Source: Listeria goaensis (GTDB lineage: Bacteria > Bacillota > Bacilli > Lactobacillales > Listeriaceae). Taken from it: a stretch of DNA of 64,000 nucleotides. Below are positions 1-8,752 of this stretch, piece after piece. The DNA lies in NCBI RefSeq assembly GCF_900186125.1, contig NZ_FYBQ01000001.1, forward strand, positions 1 to 64,000. The letters are read 5' to 3'. Each line of letters begins with the position of its first letter. Position 1 is the first letter of the stretch. The notes beneath the pieces are model-generated. The model made no database searches. It worked only from the letters and a program-made list of their open reading frames with translations, and was not told the DNA's origin. The position numbers and the translations under genes were made by a program.

Positions 1-547
1 TGGCACGCTTCGGGCATCCGCGTATGTGGAATCGGTGAAAGGTACGCTGGATGAAAGTGGCCTGATGGACGTGGTAATGGGGCTAGGCTTGAGTACGGCG
101 GCGATTCGGGGGAGTATGACGTATGAGAAAGCTAGCGGGGCTAATATTCCTAAACTTTCTAGTTTGTCCGAAGCAGAAAAATTTAGAATGGCTAATCAAT
201 ATAAGCAGACTGCACCAGTAGGTATTCCTGACAGTGCAAAAATTAATGCCAAGACTATGAATGCCGGTTATGAACAACTTACTTATAAGTGGAATGATGG
301 TCAATTTAAGTATGAAGTAAGGTGGCATACAAGAACTCCAGGAGCACCTGTAGAACAAGGTAATACATGGGTTGTTCAAAGAACAGTACCTGGGAATGGA
401 GGAAACAAGCCACAAACATTCTTTAAAGTTGGTGATAATGAATGGGTAGAAGGATATAGATGGTATGATGCTATAAATGCTAGAAAAGCAGGAAATGCTA
501 CTCCAGAACAAATAAAAATTTTAGATAAGGGTCATTGGAAGGAATGA
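1..547 (+). CDS. C-terminal part of a polymorphic (probably LXG/WXG-type) toxin, 5' truncated
   Basis: The reading frame is open to the left window edge, so only about 180 C-terminal residues are seen. A helical, Gly/Ala-rich stretch (around AAIRGSMTYEKASG) is followed by a compact domain of about 110 residues rich in Trp, Arg, His and Thr (YKWNDGQFKYEVRWHTRTPG, later GNTWVVQRTVPG and a C-terminal KGHW). A variable C-terminal effector domain immediately followed by a small overlapping gene is the usual layout of secreted polymorphic toxins in Firmicutes. I do not recognise the toxin fold; conserved-looking His, Arg and Trp residues fit a nuclease but this is a guess. The N-terminal export domain lies outside the window. 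Base composition falls sharply in the second half, as is common for exchanged toxin tips. Confidence 0.6.
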   Translation, partial: GTLRASAYVESVKGTLDESGLMDVVMGLGLSTAAIRGSMTYEKASGANIPKLSSLSEAEKFRMANQYKQTAPVGIPDSAKINAKTMNAGYEQLTYKWNDGQFKYEVRWHTRTPGAPVEQGNTWVVQRTVPGNGGNKPQTFFKVGDNEWVEGYRWYDAINARKAGNATPEQIKILDKGHWKE

Positions 548-909
548 ATAAAATGATTGATAGTAGGTTTTATGAAGGTTTTGAGGGCGAAGCAGAGCTT
601 ACCTTTGTTGCTGATAATAATAAACTTGTAATTTGGAATGGCTATTTCGAGACTACTTTAGATAACTTATTAGATTGTAATGTAGAAAAAGAGGGAATTG
701 TGAAGGAATATTTTAATCATGAAGGATGGTATGATGATTCACCATGGTTGATAAAAGATAATTCTCTTACTATTAATCAATTAAAACGTTTTGATATTAA
801 TAAAATTAATCAAATTTCAATGAAAGATGATCTAGAAGAAATAGTTCAAACGATTATTTCATTTTTAGAAAATAATCGTTTGAGTAAAATCTATATTGAA
901 TATGAATAA
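544..909 (+). CDS. putative immunity protein for the upstream toxin
   Basis: A 121-residue acidic, soluble protein without signal peptide or membrane segment. Its ATG overlaps the toxin stop codon (ATGA), which couples translation; an ATG three codons later is an alternative start. It is very AT-rich compared with the housekeeping genes that follow. Composition (many Asp/Glu, aromatic residues such as NHEGWYDDSPW) suits a tight-binding inhibitor of a basic toxin. I do not recognise the family; the call as immunity protein rests on position, size, charge and overlap. It would be expected to stay in the cytoplasm and protect the producer. Confidence 0.55.
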   Translation: MNKMIDSRFYEGFEGEAELTFVADNNKLVIWNGYFETTLDNLLDCNVEKEGIVKEYFNHEGWYDDSPWLIKDNSLTINQLKRFDINKINQISMKDDLEEIVQTIISFLENNRLSKIYIEYE

Positions 910-1008
910 TCAAAAAACAAAAAAGGCACTCAATCACAAGACTGATAATCAAGTTGCCAATAGCTAACAAAAACTAACTGTATTCACTGTATAAAAGTTG
1001 CACTACCG

Positions 1009-1063
1009 AAAAAGATATGAGAAAACTAACTCTACAGAGAAATTAGTATACTCATATCTTTTT
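1009..1063. terminator. long bidirectional hairpin after the immunity gene
   Basis: Two 21-base arms (1009-1029 and 1043-1063) are complementary except for two positions. The left arm begins with an A run and the right ends with a T run, so it could terminate transcription from either side. The 13-base loop region contains its own CTCT/AGAG mini-stem. Placed about 100 bases after the immunity gene stop. Confidence 0.55.
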
Positions 1064-1340
1064 AGCTATGTTCAAAAGTATAAAAATCAGTATGTTGCTA
1101 GGTATGAGAGGCAGTTTGTCAACTGGGTAGGAGCTCGGATGTGAACAAAAAAATCTGGTAGTAAGGTTGAAGTAAATATTTTTCCTCGAGTAACTATCAG
1201 GTTCTCACGAATTAGGAGTCAGACTTAAAACGTAGTACGGAAAAATAGAGAAGAGCTATTTCGACAAATATCTACAGCAACACCTTAAATAAACCGATAA
1301 AATATTGGCAGATGTTTACAAGACCAATTGGAGCATGACC

Positions 1341-1369
1341 TTCCGTATCGTAGCAATTAGTGATATAAT
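1341..1369 (+). promoter_or_regulatory. possible promoter of the ypiA-like gene
   Basis: A perfect -10 (TATAAT, 1364-1369) lies 17 bases after a poor -35 (TTCCGT, 1341-1346). It sits 35 bases before the ATG at 1405. The -10 is convincing, the -35 is not. Confidence 0.4.
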
Positions 1370-1404
1370 AGTACCCATGATTTCAATGGACACGGGGGTG
1401 CGTT

Positions 1405-2661
1405 ATGGAAAATGCTGAAAAGATGTTACATGCATTAGAGCACGAAGATATGGTTTTGGCTAAAAAATATTTTGATTTGGCAATTCAAAACGGTTCTGAC
1501 GAGGAGCAATTTTTTCTTGCTGAGCAATTGTTTAGCTTGGGCTTTTTAGATGAAGCGGAGGACTTATATGAGCTTTTGCTTGCGAATTATAAAGATGAAG
1601 GGGCACTTCTTGTTCGAGCGGCAGAAGTGGCACTTGAAAAAGACGATATTGATACAGCGCAGGAATATTTGGAAAAAGTGAATAAACAAGATGAAGCTTA
1701 TCTTGAAAGTTTGCTTGTTTTGGCTGATTTGTATCAAATGCAAGGCTTGTTTGAAGTGACAGAGCAAAAACTGCTTGAGGCAAAAAAATTAGCGCCAAAT
1801 GAAGCGATTATTGATTTTGCACTCGGGGAATATTATTTGTCACAAGGAAGATTTGCGCTTTCCGTGCAGCATTATCAGGCGGTGCTTGATACAGGCGTGA
1901 CGGAACTTGCGCAAGGTACGATTTCCGTTTATGAACGTATTGCCGAAGCTTATAGCGCGAGCGGGGCGTTTGAAGAGGCGTTGCCGTTTTATGAAAAGGC
2001 ACTTTCAGAACATGAATCGGTGGATACGTTGTTTGGGCTAGGGCTTACGGCATTTCAGGCGAGGGAGTATGTGAAGGCGATTCACGCGTTTGAACATTTG
2101 AAGGAACACGACCCGGCGTACACGACGCTCTATCCGTATCTTTCGAAAAGCTATCAGGAAAACGGCGAACAGGAGAAGGCACTTCAGGCGCTCACGGAAG
2201 GCTTGAAATATGATGAATTTAATAAAGAGCTTTTTTTCGAGGCTGGAAAAGTGGCAGACCGTTTAGGGAAACTAGATGCGGCAGAGGAGTTTTTCAGGCA
2301 AGCAATTGTGTTGGATGAGGAGTACTCGGCGGCTATTTTAGAACTAAACAAACTCCTTTTAGCAAAAGAAGATTTTGAAGGTTTGCTTGAGGTTACAGAG
2401 GCACTTTCTGAGGAGCTTGTGACGGAGCCGCAAATTTTTTGGGACTTAAGTGTTGCATACAGCGGCGTGGAACAATATAATAAAGCAAAAGAAAATTTTG
2501 AAAAAGCTTATCCTCTTTTTGAAGACAATCCGACTTTTTTACGGGAATATGGTTTATTCCTGCGAGAAGAAGGAGAAACTCAGAAAGCTCGCGAAATTTT
2601 CGAGCGTTACTTGAATTTTGAGCCTGAGGATGCGGAAATTCGAAATTTACTTGAGTTTTAA
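1405..2661 (+). CDS. ypiA: tetratricopeptide-repeat protein, YpiA family
   Basis: 418 residues made almost entirely of TPR-like helical pairs of about 34 residues, with typical Ala/Gly-Tyr-Pro patterns ([51 protein letters not shown]). There is no signal peptide or catalytic motif, so it is a cytoplasmic protein-interaction scaffold; its partner is unknown. A GGGGGTG ribosome site precedes the ATG. The next gene (ypiB-like) follows within 26 bases and is probably co-transcribed, the same pairing known in Bacillus and Listeria near the aro genes. Confidence 0.85.
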   Translation: MENAEKMLHALEHEDMVLAKKYFDLAIQNGSDEEQFFLAEQLFSLGFLDEAEDLYELLLANYKDEGALLVRAAEVALEKDDIDTAQEYLEKVNKQDEAYLESLLVLADLYQMQGLFEVTEQKLLEAKKLAPNEAIIDFALGEYYLSQGRFALSVQHYQAVLDTGVTELAQGTISVYERIAEAYSASGAFEEALPFYEKALSEHESVDTLFGLGLTAFQAREYVKAIHAFEHLKEHDPAYTTLYPYLSKSYQENGEQEKALQALTEGLKYDEFNKELFFEAGKVADRLGKLDAAEEFFRQAIVLDEEYSAAILELNKLLLAKEDFEGLLEVTEALSEELVTEPQIFWDLSVAYSGVEQYNKAKENFEKAYPLFEDNPTFLREYGLFLREEGETQKAREIFERYLNFEPEDAEIRNLLEF

Positions 2662-2686
2662 TCAACTTTCGGAAGGAGTGAGTGTG

Positions 2687-3223
2687 ATGAAGGCATCCAT
2701 TTCTGTAGATGAGAAGAAAGATTTTATTCGCTGGCTTTTAAATACGCATCAAATGAAGATGCGGGAAGCAATGTGGGTGTTAAACTATATTGCGGGTCAT
2801 GATCAAATTATACAATATGTGCATTTTGTAGATGACTTAGAAGGCTGCAATCGCGGGCTCGTTCTTTCTGCTGAAGGTGTGGACTTTGAACCATTCCGCT
2901 TTTTTAAAGGAAAGTTAACAACGAGTAACCCGGAAAAAGCATTTCATGATATTCGTTTAAATTGGGACGAGGAATTATATATTGTGCTTCATTTTAGCGA
3001 CGCGCTTAGTTCTCCTGAATATGCGCTTGTACGTGAAGATAACCCACATAAAGACTTGCAAATTGGCGAAGAAGAACAGCAGCTTGCGACAGACTTCTTA
3101 GATCGTACGCTCAGTAGTTTCATGATGGAATCGGTTCAAAAGGAAATTGACCGTGCGATTGATGCGGGTGATAAAGAACGTTTCTTAGAACTTACGGCAT
3201 TTTTAAAGGAAATGAAAGAATAG
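2687..3223 (+). CDS. ypiB: YpiB family protein (UPF0302 plus IDEAL domain)
   Basis: 178 residues. The start at ATG 2687 is chosen because GGAAGGAGTG lies just upstream and because the protein then begins [18 protein letters not shown] as in its relatives; the frame stays open further upstream. The N-terminal about 140 residues form the UPF0302 domain ([28 protein letters not shown]). The C-terminus [18 protein letters not shown] fits the short IDEAL motif seen on several Firmicute regulatory proteins. The YpiB family is linked to control of protein abundance in Bacillus, but the biochemical role is not established. It is encoded directly behind ypiA. Confidence 0.85.
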   Translation: MKASISVDEKKDFIRWLLNTHQMKMREAMWVLNYIAGHDQIIQYVHFVDDLEGCNRGLVLSAEGVDFEPFRFFKGKLTTSNPEKAFHDIRLNWDEELYIVLHFSDALSSPEYALVREDNPHKDLQIGEEEQQLATDFLDRTLSSFMMESVQKEIDRAIDAGDKERFLELTAFLKEMKE

Positions 3224-3322
3224 ATATGGCTAAAAACTGGGCAAGTTTTTAAGTTCGAGCGTTTTGCGCCCATTAACTTAAAAGCATGCCTAGTTTTGTG
3301 TTTTTTTTGAGATTGGGGGAAA

Positions 3323-3913
3323 ATGTTTGTGTATGCGTTACTACAAAACCGTACGTTTTTGCGGTTGCTTTTGATTGTGAACTTGTTAGGTGCTATTTAT
3401 GGCTACATTTGGTATATTCCGCAACTAGAAATAACACGACCGATATTTTGGCTGTTTGTTCCCGATAGCCCGACTGCTGTTTTGTTTTTCTTTTTTGTGA
3501 TTGCGGCTTTTTTGGCTAAAAAACATTGGCCACTGATGGAAGCACTGGCGTTTGTAAGTTTGATGAAATACGGTTTATGGGCAGTAGGCATGAATGTTTT
3601 CTTAATGATTGACCAACAAACGATTATTTGGACGGGTGTTATGCTCATGATTAGCCATGGCTTTATGGCTATCCAAGCGATGCTTTATGCACCTTTTTAT
3701 CGCTTTCGTATTGGGCATTTTATGGTTGCGGCCGTTTGGGTATTACATAACGATGTGATTGACTACTTATTTGGGCAAATGCCAATTTATATGGGCTTAG
3801 AGCGCTTTTTACCGTATATTGGTTATGCGACATTCTGGCTCACGATTTTTGTTCTGATTTATGTGTACCGGAAGACGTTAAAAGAAGATCGTCTGAAACT
3901 TGAATTATTTTAA
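3323..3913 (+). CDS. ypjA: DUF1405 integral membrane protein, YpjA family
   Basis: 196 residues with about five or six hydrophobic membrane segments and no charged loop longer than about 15 residues. Typical family features are an early segment (LLIVNLLGAIYGYIWYIPQL) and the tail ending in a cytoplasmic basic stretch. A strong GGGGGA ribosome site precedes ATG 3323. The 99-base gap after ypiB contains only a weak 7-bp stem (AAAAACT/AGTTTTT), so separate transcription is possible. Function unknown; members lie in ypi/ypj gene clusters. Confidence 0.8.
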   Translation: MFVYALLQNRTFLRLLLIVNLLGAIYGYIWYIPQLEITRPIFWLFVPDSPTAVLFFFFVIAAFLAKKHWPLMEALAFVSLMKYGLWAVGMNVFLMIDQQTIIWTGVMLMISHGFMAIQAMLYAPFYRFRIGHFMVAAVWVLHNDVIDYLFGQMPIYMGLERFLPYIGYATFWLTIFVLIYVYRKTLKEDRLKLELF

Positions 3914-3945
3914 GATTAGAATTTTCTCATAGTGAGTGAAACCTA

Positions 3946-3974
3946 TTGAGAAGCGCGCAAAGATACTTTATAAT
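3946..3974 (+). promoter_or_regulatory. sigma-A promoter of the yugP-like gene
   Basis: TTGAGA (3946-3951), 17-base spacer, TATAAT (3969-3974): a near-consensus vegetative promoter 42 bases before the gene start. Confidence 0.8.
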
Positions 3975-4015
3975 TAAAACTAATCAAAGTTAGTATTAGG
4001 AGGAAGATGATTTAA

Positions 4016-4699
4016 ATGTCATTAGGATCTTATATAATTTATTTTTTTATTGTCGCAGCGATTCCACTTTGGGCACAATTTCGTGTTAAAAGCACGTATG
4101 CGCAGTATTCAAAAGTGCGTGTAAGAAGTGGCCAAACAGGTGCTGAAGTTGCACGAATGATTTTAGATAGAAACGGTCTTTCTAATGTGCCGGTGCACGC
4201 CACAAAAGGTGTTTTGAGCGATCATTATGATCCAAGCAAAAAAGCAGTATTCCTTTCAGAATCAAACTATCATGAAGCAACGATTGCGGCAGCAGCAGTA
4301 GCCGCTCACGAAGTTGGTCATGCGATTCAAGATAAAGAAGGTTATGCTTTTATGCGTTTCCGTTCGGCATTAGTGCCAGCAACGATGTTTAGTTCAAACA
4401 TTTCGTGGGTGTTTTTAATCATTGGGATGCTTGCAACGATTCCAAGCCTTATGTTAATCGGAATTGTTTTAATGGCTGTAGGTGTATTGTTCCAAGTCAT
4501 TACTTTACCTGTTGAATTTGATGCGAGTAAACGTGCACTTGTACAACTTGAAGATGGTGGTTTCTTAGACTCTTCAGAGAATCCACAGGCGAAAAAAGTG
4601 CTTAGTGCAGCTGCTATGACTTACGTTGCAGCAATGGCTGTAGCTGTTCTAGAGTTGCTTCGTCTTATCTTGATTTTTACAAATATGAATCGAAATTAG
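4016..4699 (+). CDS. yugP: YugP-type zinc metallopeptidase, membrane-bound
   Basis: 227 residues, the usual length. A first membrane segment covers residues 4-23. The zinc-binding motif AAHEVGHAIQ (HExxH) lies at about residues 98-102, and two or three further hydrophobic segments occupy the C-terminal half, the last near residues 195-220. This is the arrangement of the Zn_peptidase_2 family, predicted to be a membrane-embedded protease; natural substrates are not known. An ideal AGGAGG site and a strong promoter stand upstream, and a hairpin terminator downstream, so the gene is monocistronic. Confidence 0.9.
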   Translation: MSLGSYIIYFFIVAAIPLWAQFRVKSTYAQYSKVRVRSGQTGAEVARMILDRNGLSNVPVHATKGVLSDHYDPSKKAVFLSESNYHEATIAAAAVAAHEVGHAIQDKEGYAFMRFRSALVPATMFSSNISWVFLIIGMLATIPSLMLIGIVLMAVGVLFQVITLPVEFDASKRALVQLEDGGFLDSSENPQAKKVLSAAAMTYVAAMAVAVLELLRLILIFTNMNRN

Positions 4700-4703
4700 T
4701 TAT

Positions 4704-4730
4704 AAAACCTGAGAACAGCTCTCAGGTTTT
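4704..4730 (+). terminator. terminator of the yugP-like gene
   Basis: Perfect 11-bp stem (4704-4714 with 4720-4730), 5-base loop, T-rich 3' arm, five bases after the stop codon. Confidence 0.85.
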
Positions 4731-4764
4731 ATTTTGAGAAATAAGGATAAAATGAGGGGAAAAT

Positions 4765-6045
4765 ATGGATTTTGATGTGATTGTAATTGGTGGTGGCCCG
4801 TCTGGTTTAATGGCGGCTATTCAGGCGGCGGAGAAGAATAAAAAGGTGTTGCTCGTTGAAAAGGGGCCGAAGCTTGGGCGCAAATTGATTTTATCGGGCG
4901 GCGGTCGGTGCAATGTCACCAATCGTTTACCTGTAGAGGAAATCATTCGGCATGTGCCAGGGAATGGCCGTTTTTTGTATAGCGCGTTTCACCAATTTGA
5001 TAACGAGGATATTATTGCGTTCTTTGAAAAACTTGGCGTGCATTTAAAAGAGGAAGATCATGGGCGAATGTTTCCGGTGTCAAATAGTGCACGGTCGGTC
5101 GCCGATGCGATGATAAGTCGAATGGAGAAGCTTGGGGTTACGGTGTTTATGAAGACGCCTGTTAAAAAGGTATTGTATGAAAATGGGCAGGTGAAGGGTG
5201 TCGAGCTTCTGGACGGACAGGTGAAGACAGCGTATAGCGTCATTGTGGCGGTTGGCGGGAAATCGGTTCCGCGTACGGGTTCAACGGGGGACGGCTATGG
5301 TTTTGCAAAGGACGCGGGGCATACGATAACGGAACTTTATCCGACAGAAGTTCCGATTACGTCGCAAGAGCCGTTCATTATGTCGCGCGCACTTCAAGGG
5401 ATTTCGCTTCGTGATGTGTCGCTTTCGGTTTTAGGGAAGAAAAATAAAATTGTGGTGACGCACCGTATGGATATGATTTTTACGCATTTTGGCATTTCAG
5501 GTCCAGCAGCACTTCGGTGTAGTATGTTTGTTAATCAGGCGCTTAGGAAGCAGGATCTTGTGACGATGGAACTCGATTTGTTTCCGGACCTTGGGTTAGA
5601 AGAAGTACATCAGAACGTCTTTAAGCTGTTAGAGGAAAATCCAAAAAAAGCTGTTAAAAACTCGCTTTCCCCTTTAATCCAAGAAAAATTATTGCTCTTT
5701 CTTTTGGAAAAAGTGAGCATTAATCCGGAAAATCATTATAAGCAGGAGAGTCCGAAAAAATGGGAGGCATTTGAGCAGCTTTTGAAAAGTTTTGTCTTTA
5801 CTGTAGACGGGACGCTTGATTTTGAGAAAGCATTTGTGACGGGTGGCGGCGTGCAGACGAAGGAAATCATGCCGAAAGAGATGCAGTCGAAACTGATGCC
5901 GGGCTTATTTTTCTGCGGTGAAGTTTTAGATATTAATGGCTACACGGGTGGTTATAATATTACGTGTGCACTTGTGACGGGGCATACGGCGGGGGAATAT
6001 GCGGCGAAATTTTCTAGTGAGGCAAGGAAAAATGAACTTGTCTAA
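4765..6045 (+). CDS. FAD-dependent oxidoreductase, HI0933/BaiN-like family
   Basis: 426 residues. The N-terminal dinucleotide-binding motif is [11 protein letters not shown], followed by the family hallmark [19 protein letters not shown] second glycine-rich FAD contact occurs near the C-terminus ([15 protein letters not shown]). Such proteins bind FAD and are annotated as aminoacetone-oxidase-like or BaiN-like; the real substrate in Firmicutes is unknown. A GAGGGG site precedes the ATG. The gene ends against the converging hydrolase gene with a shared bidirectional terminator. Confidence 0.85.
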   Translation: MDFDVIVIGGGPSGLMAAIQAAEKNKKVLLVEKGPKLGRKLILSGGGRCNVTNRLPVEEIIRHVPGNGRFLYSAFHQFDNEDIIAFFEKLGVHLKEEDHGRMFPVSNSARSVADAMISRMEKLGVTVFMKTPVKKVLYENGQVKGVELLDGQVKTAYSVIVAVGGKSVPRTGSTGDGYGFAKDAGHTITELYPTEVPITSQEPFIMSRALQGISLRDVSLSVLGKKNKIVVTHRMDMIFTHFGISGPAALRCSMFVNQALRKQDLVTMELDLFPDLGLEEVHQNVFKLLEENPKKAVKNSLSPLIQEKLLLFLLEKVSINPENHYKQESPKKWEAFEQLLKSFVFTVDGTLDFEKAFVTGGGVQTKEIMPKEMQSKLMPGLFFCGEVLDINGYTGGYNITCALVTGHTAGEYAAKFSSEARKNELV

Positions 6046-6050
6046 TAATG

Positions 6051-6080
6051 AAGCAGAGTAGGGTGGCTACTCTGCTTTTT
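6051..6080. terminator. bidirectional terminator between converging genes
   Basis: Stem AAGCAGAGTA with TACTCTGCTT around a 7-base loop, with A and T runs on the outside. The stop codon of the minus-strand hydrolase (6067-6069) lies inside the hairpin. Confidence 0.85.
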
Positions 6081-7074
6081 CGTTTAGGAAAGTTGTGACA
6101 ATTTGTTCGCGTTCTTCTAAAAAGGCGGAATTATTGCGGCTTGGATGAATGCGATTTGTGAGGACGATGAGTCCTTTTTTTTGTACGATGTCAAGGACGA
6201 TGAAGGTGCCTGTAAATCCAGTATGGTAAAGGGCGTAATGGTCGCCGTTTGGTTTTAAGTCATAGCCAATGCCTCGGTCACGATTTAAATCTTGCGTATA
6301 GTTTTCTTGAATGCGGGCAAGGCTTTCGCGCGTTAAAATCGGGGCGCCGTCGTCAAAAAGGAGTGCCGATGCAAAACGTCTGAGGTCATCTAATGTTGAG
6401 AAAAGCCCTGCATGACCGGTGTTACCACCTGCGATGAAAGCCTTATGGTCATGGACGGTGCCTGAAATGACGCCGCGTTTTTCGGTTACTTCAGTTGGGA
6501 CTGAATGGGCTTTGTCAGCCGTAAAGAATGTTGTGTCTTCCATGTGAAGCGGGCGTAAAATGGCGTCGGTTACTTGCGCTTCAAACGGCTTTTCACAAGC
6601 TACTTCGATAACTTTACCGAGGAGTAGGAAATTCAAATCGGAGTAGTCCACGATGGTGCGGTTTTTTGCGACTGGACGGGCAGCGCTAATGTAGGCGTCG
6701 ATGTCGCTAGGCGTTTCAATTGGGAAGCCGGGAATGTTTTTTGGGAGCCCAGTGCGGTGCGTCAAACAGTCGAGTAGTGTCAAATCGGGCGTGTGATAGT
6801 CCGGCAAAAAGGTGCCAAGCGAATCCGTTAGAGCTAGTTTTCCGCTCTCAACAAGCTGCATCACACGCGTAGTCGTCGCCACAACTTTCGTGAGTGACGC
6901 AATATCGTAAATGTTTTTTTCAAAAGAAAGAAGCGGTTTTTTTGAAGGGCTAATTTGTTTTAAACCGCGAGTGAAGGACTGTGTCGCTTCTTGCGTCAAA
7001 AACTGGAAACTCGCTCCTGGCACGGTGCCTGAGTCAACCAGATTTTCGATGCGCATTTTCGTTAGTGGAAACAT
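6067..7074 (-). CDS. serine hydrolase, beta-lactamase/class C penicillin-binding-like family
   Basis: 335 residues with the S12-family catalytic motifs in order: SxxK in DIASLTKVV (about residue 60), a YxN-like VDYSDLNFLL (about residue 145) and an HxG-type motif in YHTGFTGT near residue 290. No signal peptide is evident, so it is likely cytoplasmic, unlike true beta-lactamases. Relatives hydrolyse small esters or D-amino-acid peptides; substrate unknown. AGAGGTG precedes the ATG. It starts 2 bases after the malic enzyme gene, so the two are co-transcribed. Confidence 0.85.
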   Translation of the reverse strand: MFPLTKMRIENLVDSGTVPGASFQFLTQEATQSFTRGLKQISPSKKPLLSFEKNIYDIASLTKVVATTTRVMQLVESGKLALTDSLGTFLPDYHTPDLTLLDCLTHRTGLPKNIPGFPIETPSDIDAYISAARPVAKNRTIVDYSDLNFLLLGKVIEVACEKPFEAQVTDAILRPLHMEDTTFFTADKAHSVPTEVTEKRGVISGTVHDHKAFIAGGNTGHAGLFSTLDDLRRFASALLFDDGAPILTRESLARIQENYTQDLNRDRGIGYDLKPNGDHYALYHTGFTGTFIVLDIVQKKGLIVLTNRIHPSRNNSAFLEEREQIVTTFLNEKAE

Positions 7075-7076
7075 GG

Positions 7077-8708
7077 CTACACCTCTTTATAAACAGGCGT
7101 CCAGATGGCGTTTTGAACGTCCTCTTCTGCGACCGTTTTAATCCGTGCGACACCGTCTTTGATGGCTGCTTTTGCAACGGCGTAAGCGACTTTTTCGCTC
7201 GTTTGAAGGAGTTTTGATACGTGAGGTAAAAGTGCCGAGCCTTTATGAGTGGCATCAACTTGTTCTGATACAGCCTTTGCTGCTGCGCGTAGCATGCCAT
7301 TTGTGATTTTTTCTGCGCGCGAAATGATGGCGCCAAGACCAAGGCCCGGGTAGAGTAGCGCATTGTTCGCTTGACCAATTTCAAACGTTTGCCCGCCGAA
7401 TTCAACAGGCGCGCTCGGACTGCCCGTCACAATGAGCGCTTTTCCATTTGTCCACTGGATTAAATCGGCAGCTTTTGCTTCAGCGAGTTTTGTAGGATTT
7501 GACAGCGGTAAGATGGCCGGACGAATCGTATAGCTGGCCATCTCACGCACCACGTCTTCTGAAAATGCGGAAGGGACGCCGCTTGAACCGATAAGCATCG
7601 TTGGTTTGATCAGTCTAACAAGCTCTAAAAGCGAAGTGGTGTCGATGTTCTCAAAATCCGCCCGGTCTCGCGCAAAAGAACGCTGCCCAGTTGTTAAGTC
7701 GGCCATGTCATCTGTCACAAGACCATTTCGATCGACTAAATAAAAGGCCTTTTTAGCGTCGTGGCGTGTGACTCCACTACTGTGCATGATTTCATGACAA
7801 AGCTCGGTGGCAATACCAATACCCGCCGTTCCTGCGCCAAAAATCAGAATCCGCTGTTTCGCAAGCGGAATTTTGGATACGCGTGTTGTTGAAAGTGCAG
7901 CCGCGACAACCATTGCGCCAGTTCCTTGAATATCATCGTTAAAGGTGCAGACTTCATCTTTGTAGGTATCTAAAATTCGGCTCGCATTGGCCCGACCGAA
8001 GTCCTCAAAATGAAAGACGACTTCTTTGAAAATTTCTTTTGCGGCGGAAATAAATTGCGCGATGAAATGGTCATATTCAGTTTTAGACATGCGCGGCTTG
8101 CGCTCGCCGAGATAAAGCGGATCATTTCGCAAGTCCAAATTGTTCGTGCCAAAATCAATGATGACCGGTAGGCAGCTAGACGGGTCAAGGCCAGCCGCAA
8201 CGGTATAAACCGCAAGTTTTCCTACCGCGATTTGAACGCCGTTTACGCCCCAGTCACCGATGCCTAAAACACCTTCGCCATCTGTAATGACCATCATTTT
8301 AATTTTTTCAGGCTGTCCGCACGCGTTTTTCAGGCTATTGTGTAAAATTTCTGGGCGGAAAGCATTGATAAAAAGCGCATCATCGGTATTTTGAAAGTGC
8401 TTGTGGTATTCGGTCACCGCATCACCAATTGTTGGCGTGTAAATAATTGGAAGCAGTTCCGTCACATATTTTTGCACTGTCGCAAAATAAAGCGTCCGAT
8501 TTTTATTATAAAGGTCCGTCAAATAATAATTTTTTTGCAAGGCATCAGGAAGCGCGTCAAAAATGGCCTTCACGCGTACAATTTGTTCATCTAGCGTTTC
8601 CACGTGCGGCGGAAGTAGGCCGTCTAATTCATATTTTTCACGTTCCTCATATGTAAAAGCAGTTCCTTTGTTTAAAAACGGATTTCTTAAAATATTATTT
8701 TTCGTCAT
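7077..8708 (-). CDS. NAD-type malic enzyme
   Basis: 543 residues, matching the large bacterial malic enzymes. The first methionine at 8708 is preferred over one six codons upstream because AAGGAGCC lies at the right distance and the protein then begins MTKNNILRNPFLNKGTAF. Motifs are YTPTIGDAV (substrate region), the metal and catalytic segments FEDFGRANA and FNDDIQGTGAMV, and the nucleotide loop GAGTAGIGIA. It decarboxylates malate to pyruvate with NAD(P) reduction. It lies 44 bases behind the EAL gene without a clear terminator, so read-through from the c-di-GMP operon is possible. Confidence 0.93.
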   Translation of the reverse strand: MTKNNILRNPFLNKGTAFTYEEREKYELDGLLPPHVETLDEQIVRVKAIFDALPDALQKNYYLTDLYNKNRTLYFATVQKYVTELLPIIYTPTIGDAVTEYHKHFQNTDDALFINAFRPEILHNSLKNACGQPEKIKMMVITDGEGVLGIGDWGVNGVQIAVGKLAVYTVAAGLDPSSCLPVIIDFGTNNLDLRNDPLYLGERKPRMSKTEYDHFIAQFISAAKEIFKEVVFHFEDFGRANASRILDTYKDEVCTFNDDIQGTGAMVVAAALSTTRVSKIPLAKQRILIFGAGTAGIGIATELCHEIMHSSGVTRHDAKKAFYLVDRNGLVTDDMADLTTGQRSFARDRADFENIDTTSLLELVRLIKPTMLIGSSGVPSAFSEDVVREMASYTIRPAILPLSNPTKLAEAKAADLIQWTNGKALIVTGSPSAPVEFGGQTFEIGQANNALLYPGLGLGAIISRAEKITNGMLRAAAKAVSEQVDATHKGSALLPHVSKLLQTSEKVAYAVAKAAIKDGVARIKTVAEEDVQNAIWTPVYKEV

Positions 8709-8752
8709 AAAGTGGCTCCTTTTCAATCTTTGGTTCTATTTTACCGCGTTTT

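Larger units (their letters stand above)
910..1404. other. 495-base intergenic region downstream of the toxin locus
   Basis: AT-rich spacer with no open frame of note on either strand. It holds one long hairpin (1009-1063) and, at its right end, a possible promoter for the TPR gene (TTCCGT at 1341-1346, 17-base spacer, TATAAT at 1364-1369). The rest looks like degenerate accessory DNA at the border of the toxin island; no recognisable insertion sequence ends were seen. Confidence 0.5.

Noticed and set aside
3224-3322. Terminator between ypiB and ypjA-like genes
   Set aside because: AAAAACT/AGTTTTT is only a 7-bp AT-rich stem with no following T run, too weak to call.
7034-7405. Minus-strand frame across the end of the malic enzyme gene
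   Set aside because: It lies out of frame across the malic enzyme/hydrolase junction, which is already explained by two overlapping-operon genes.
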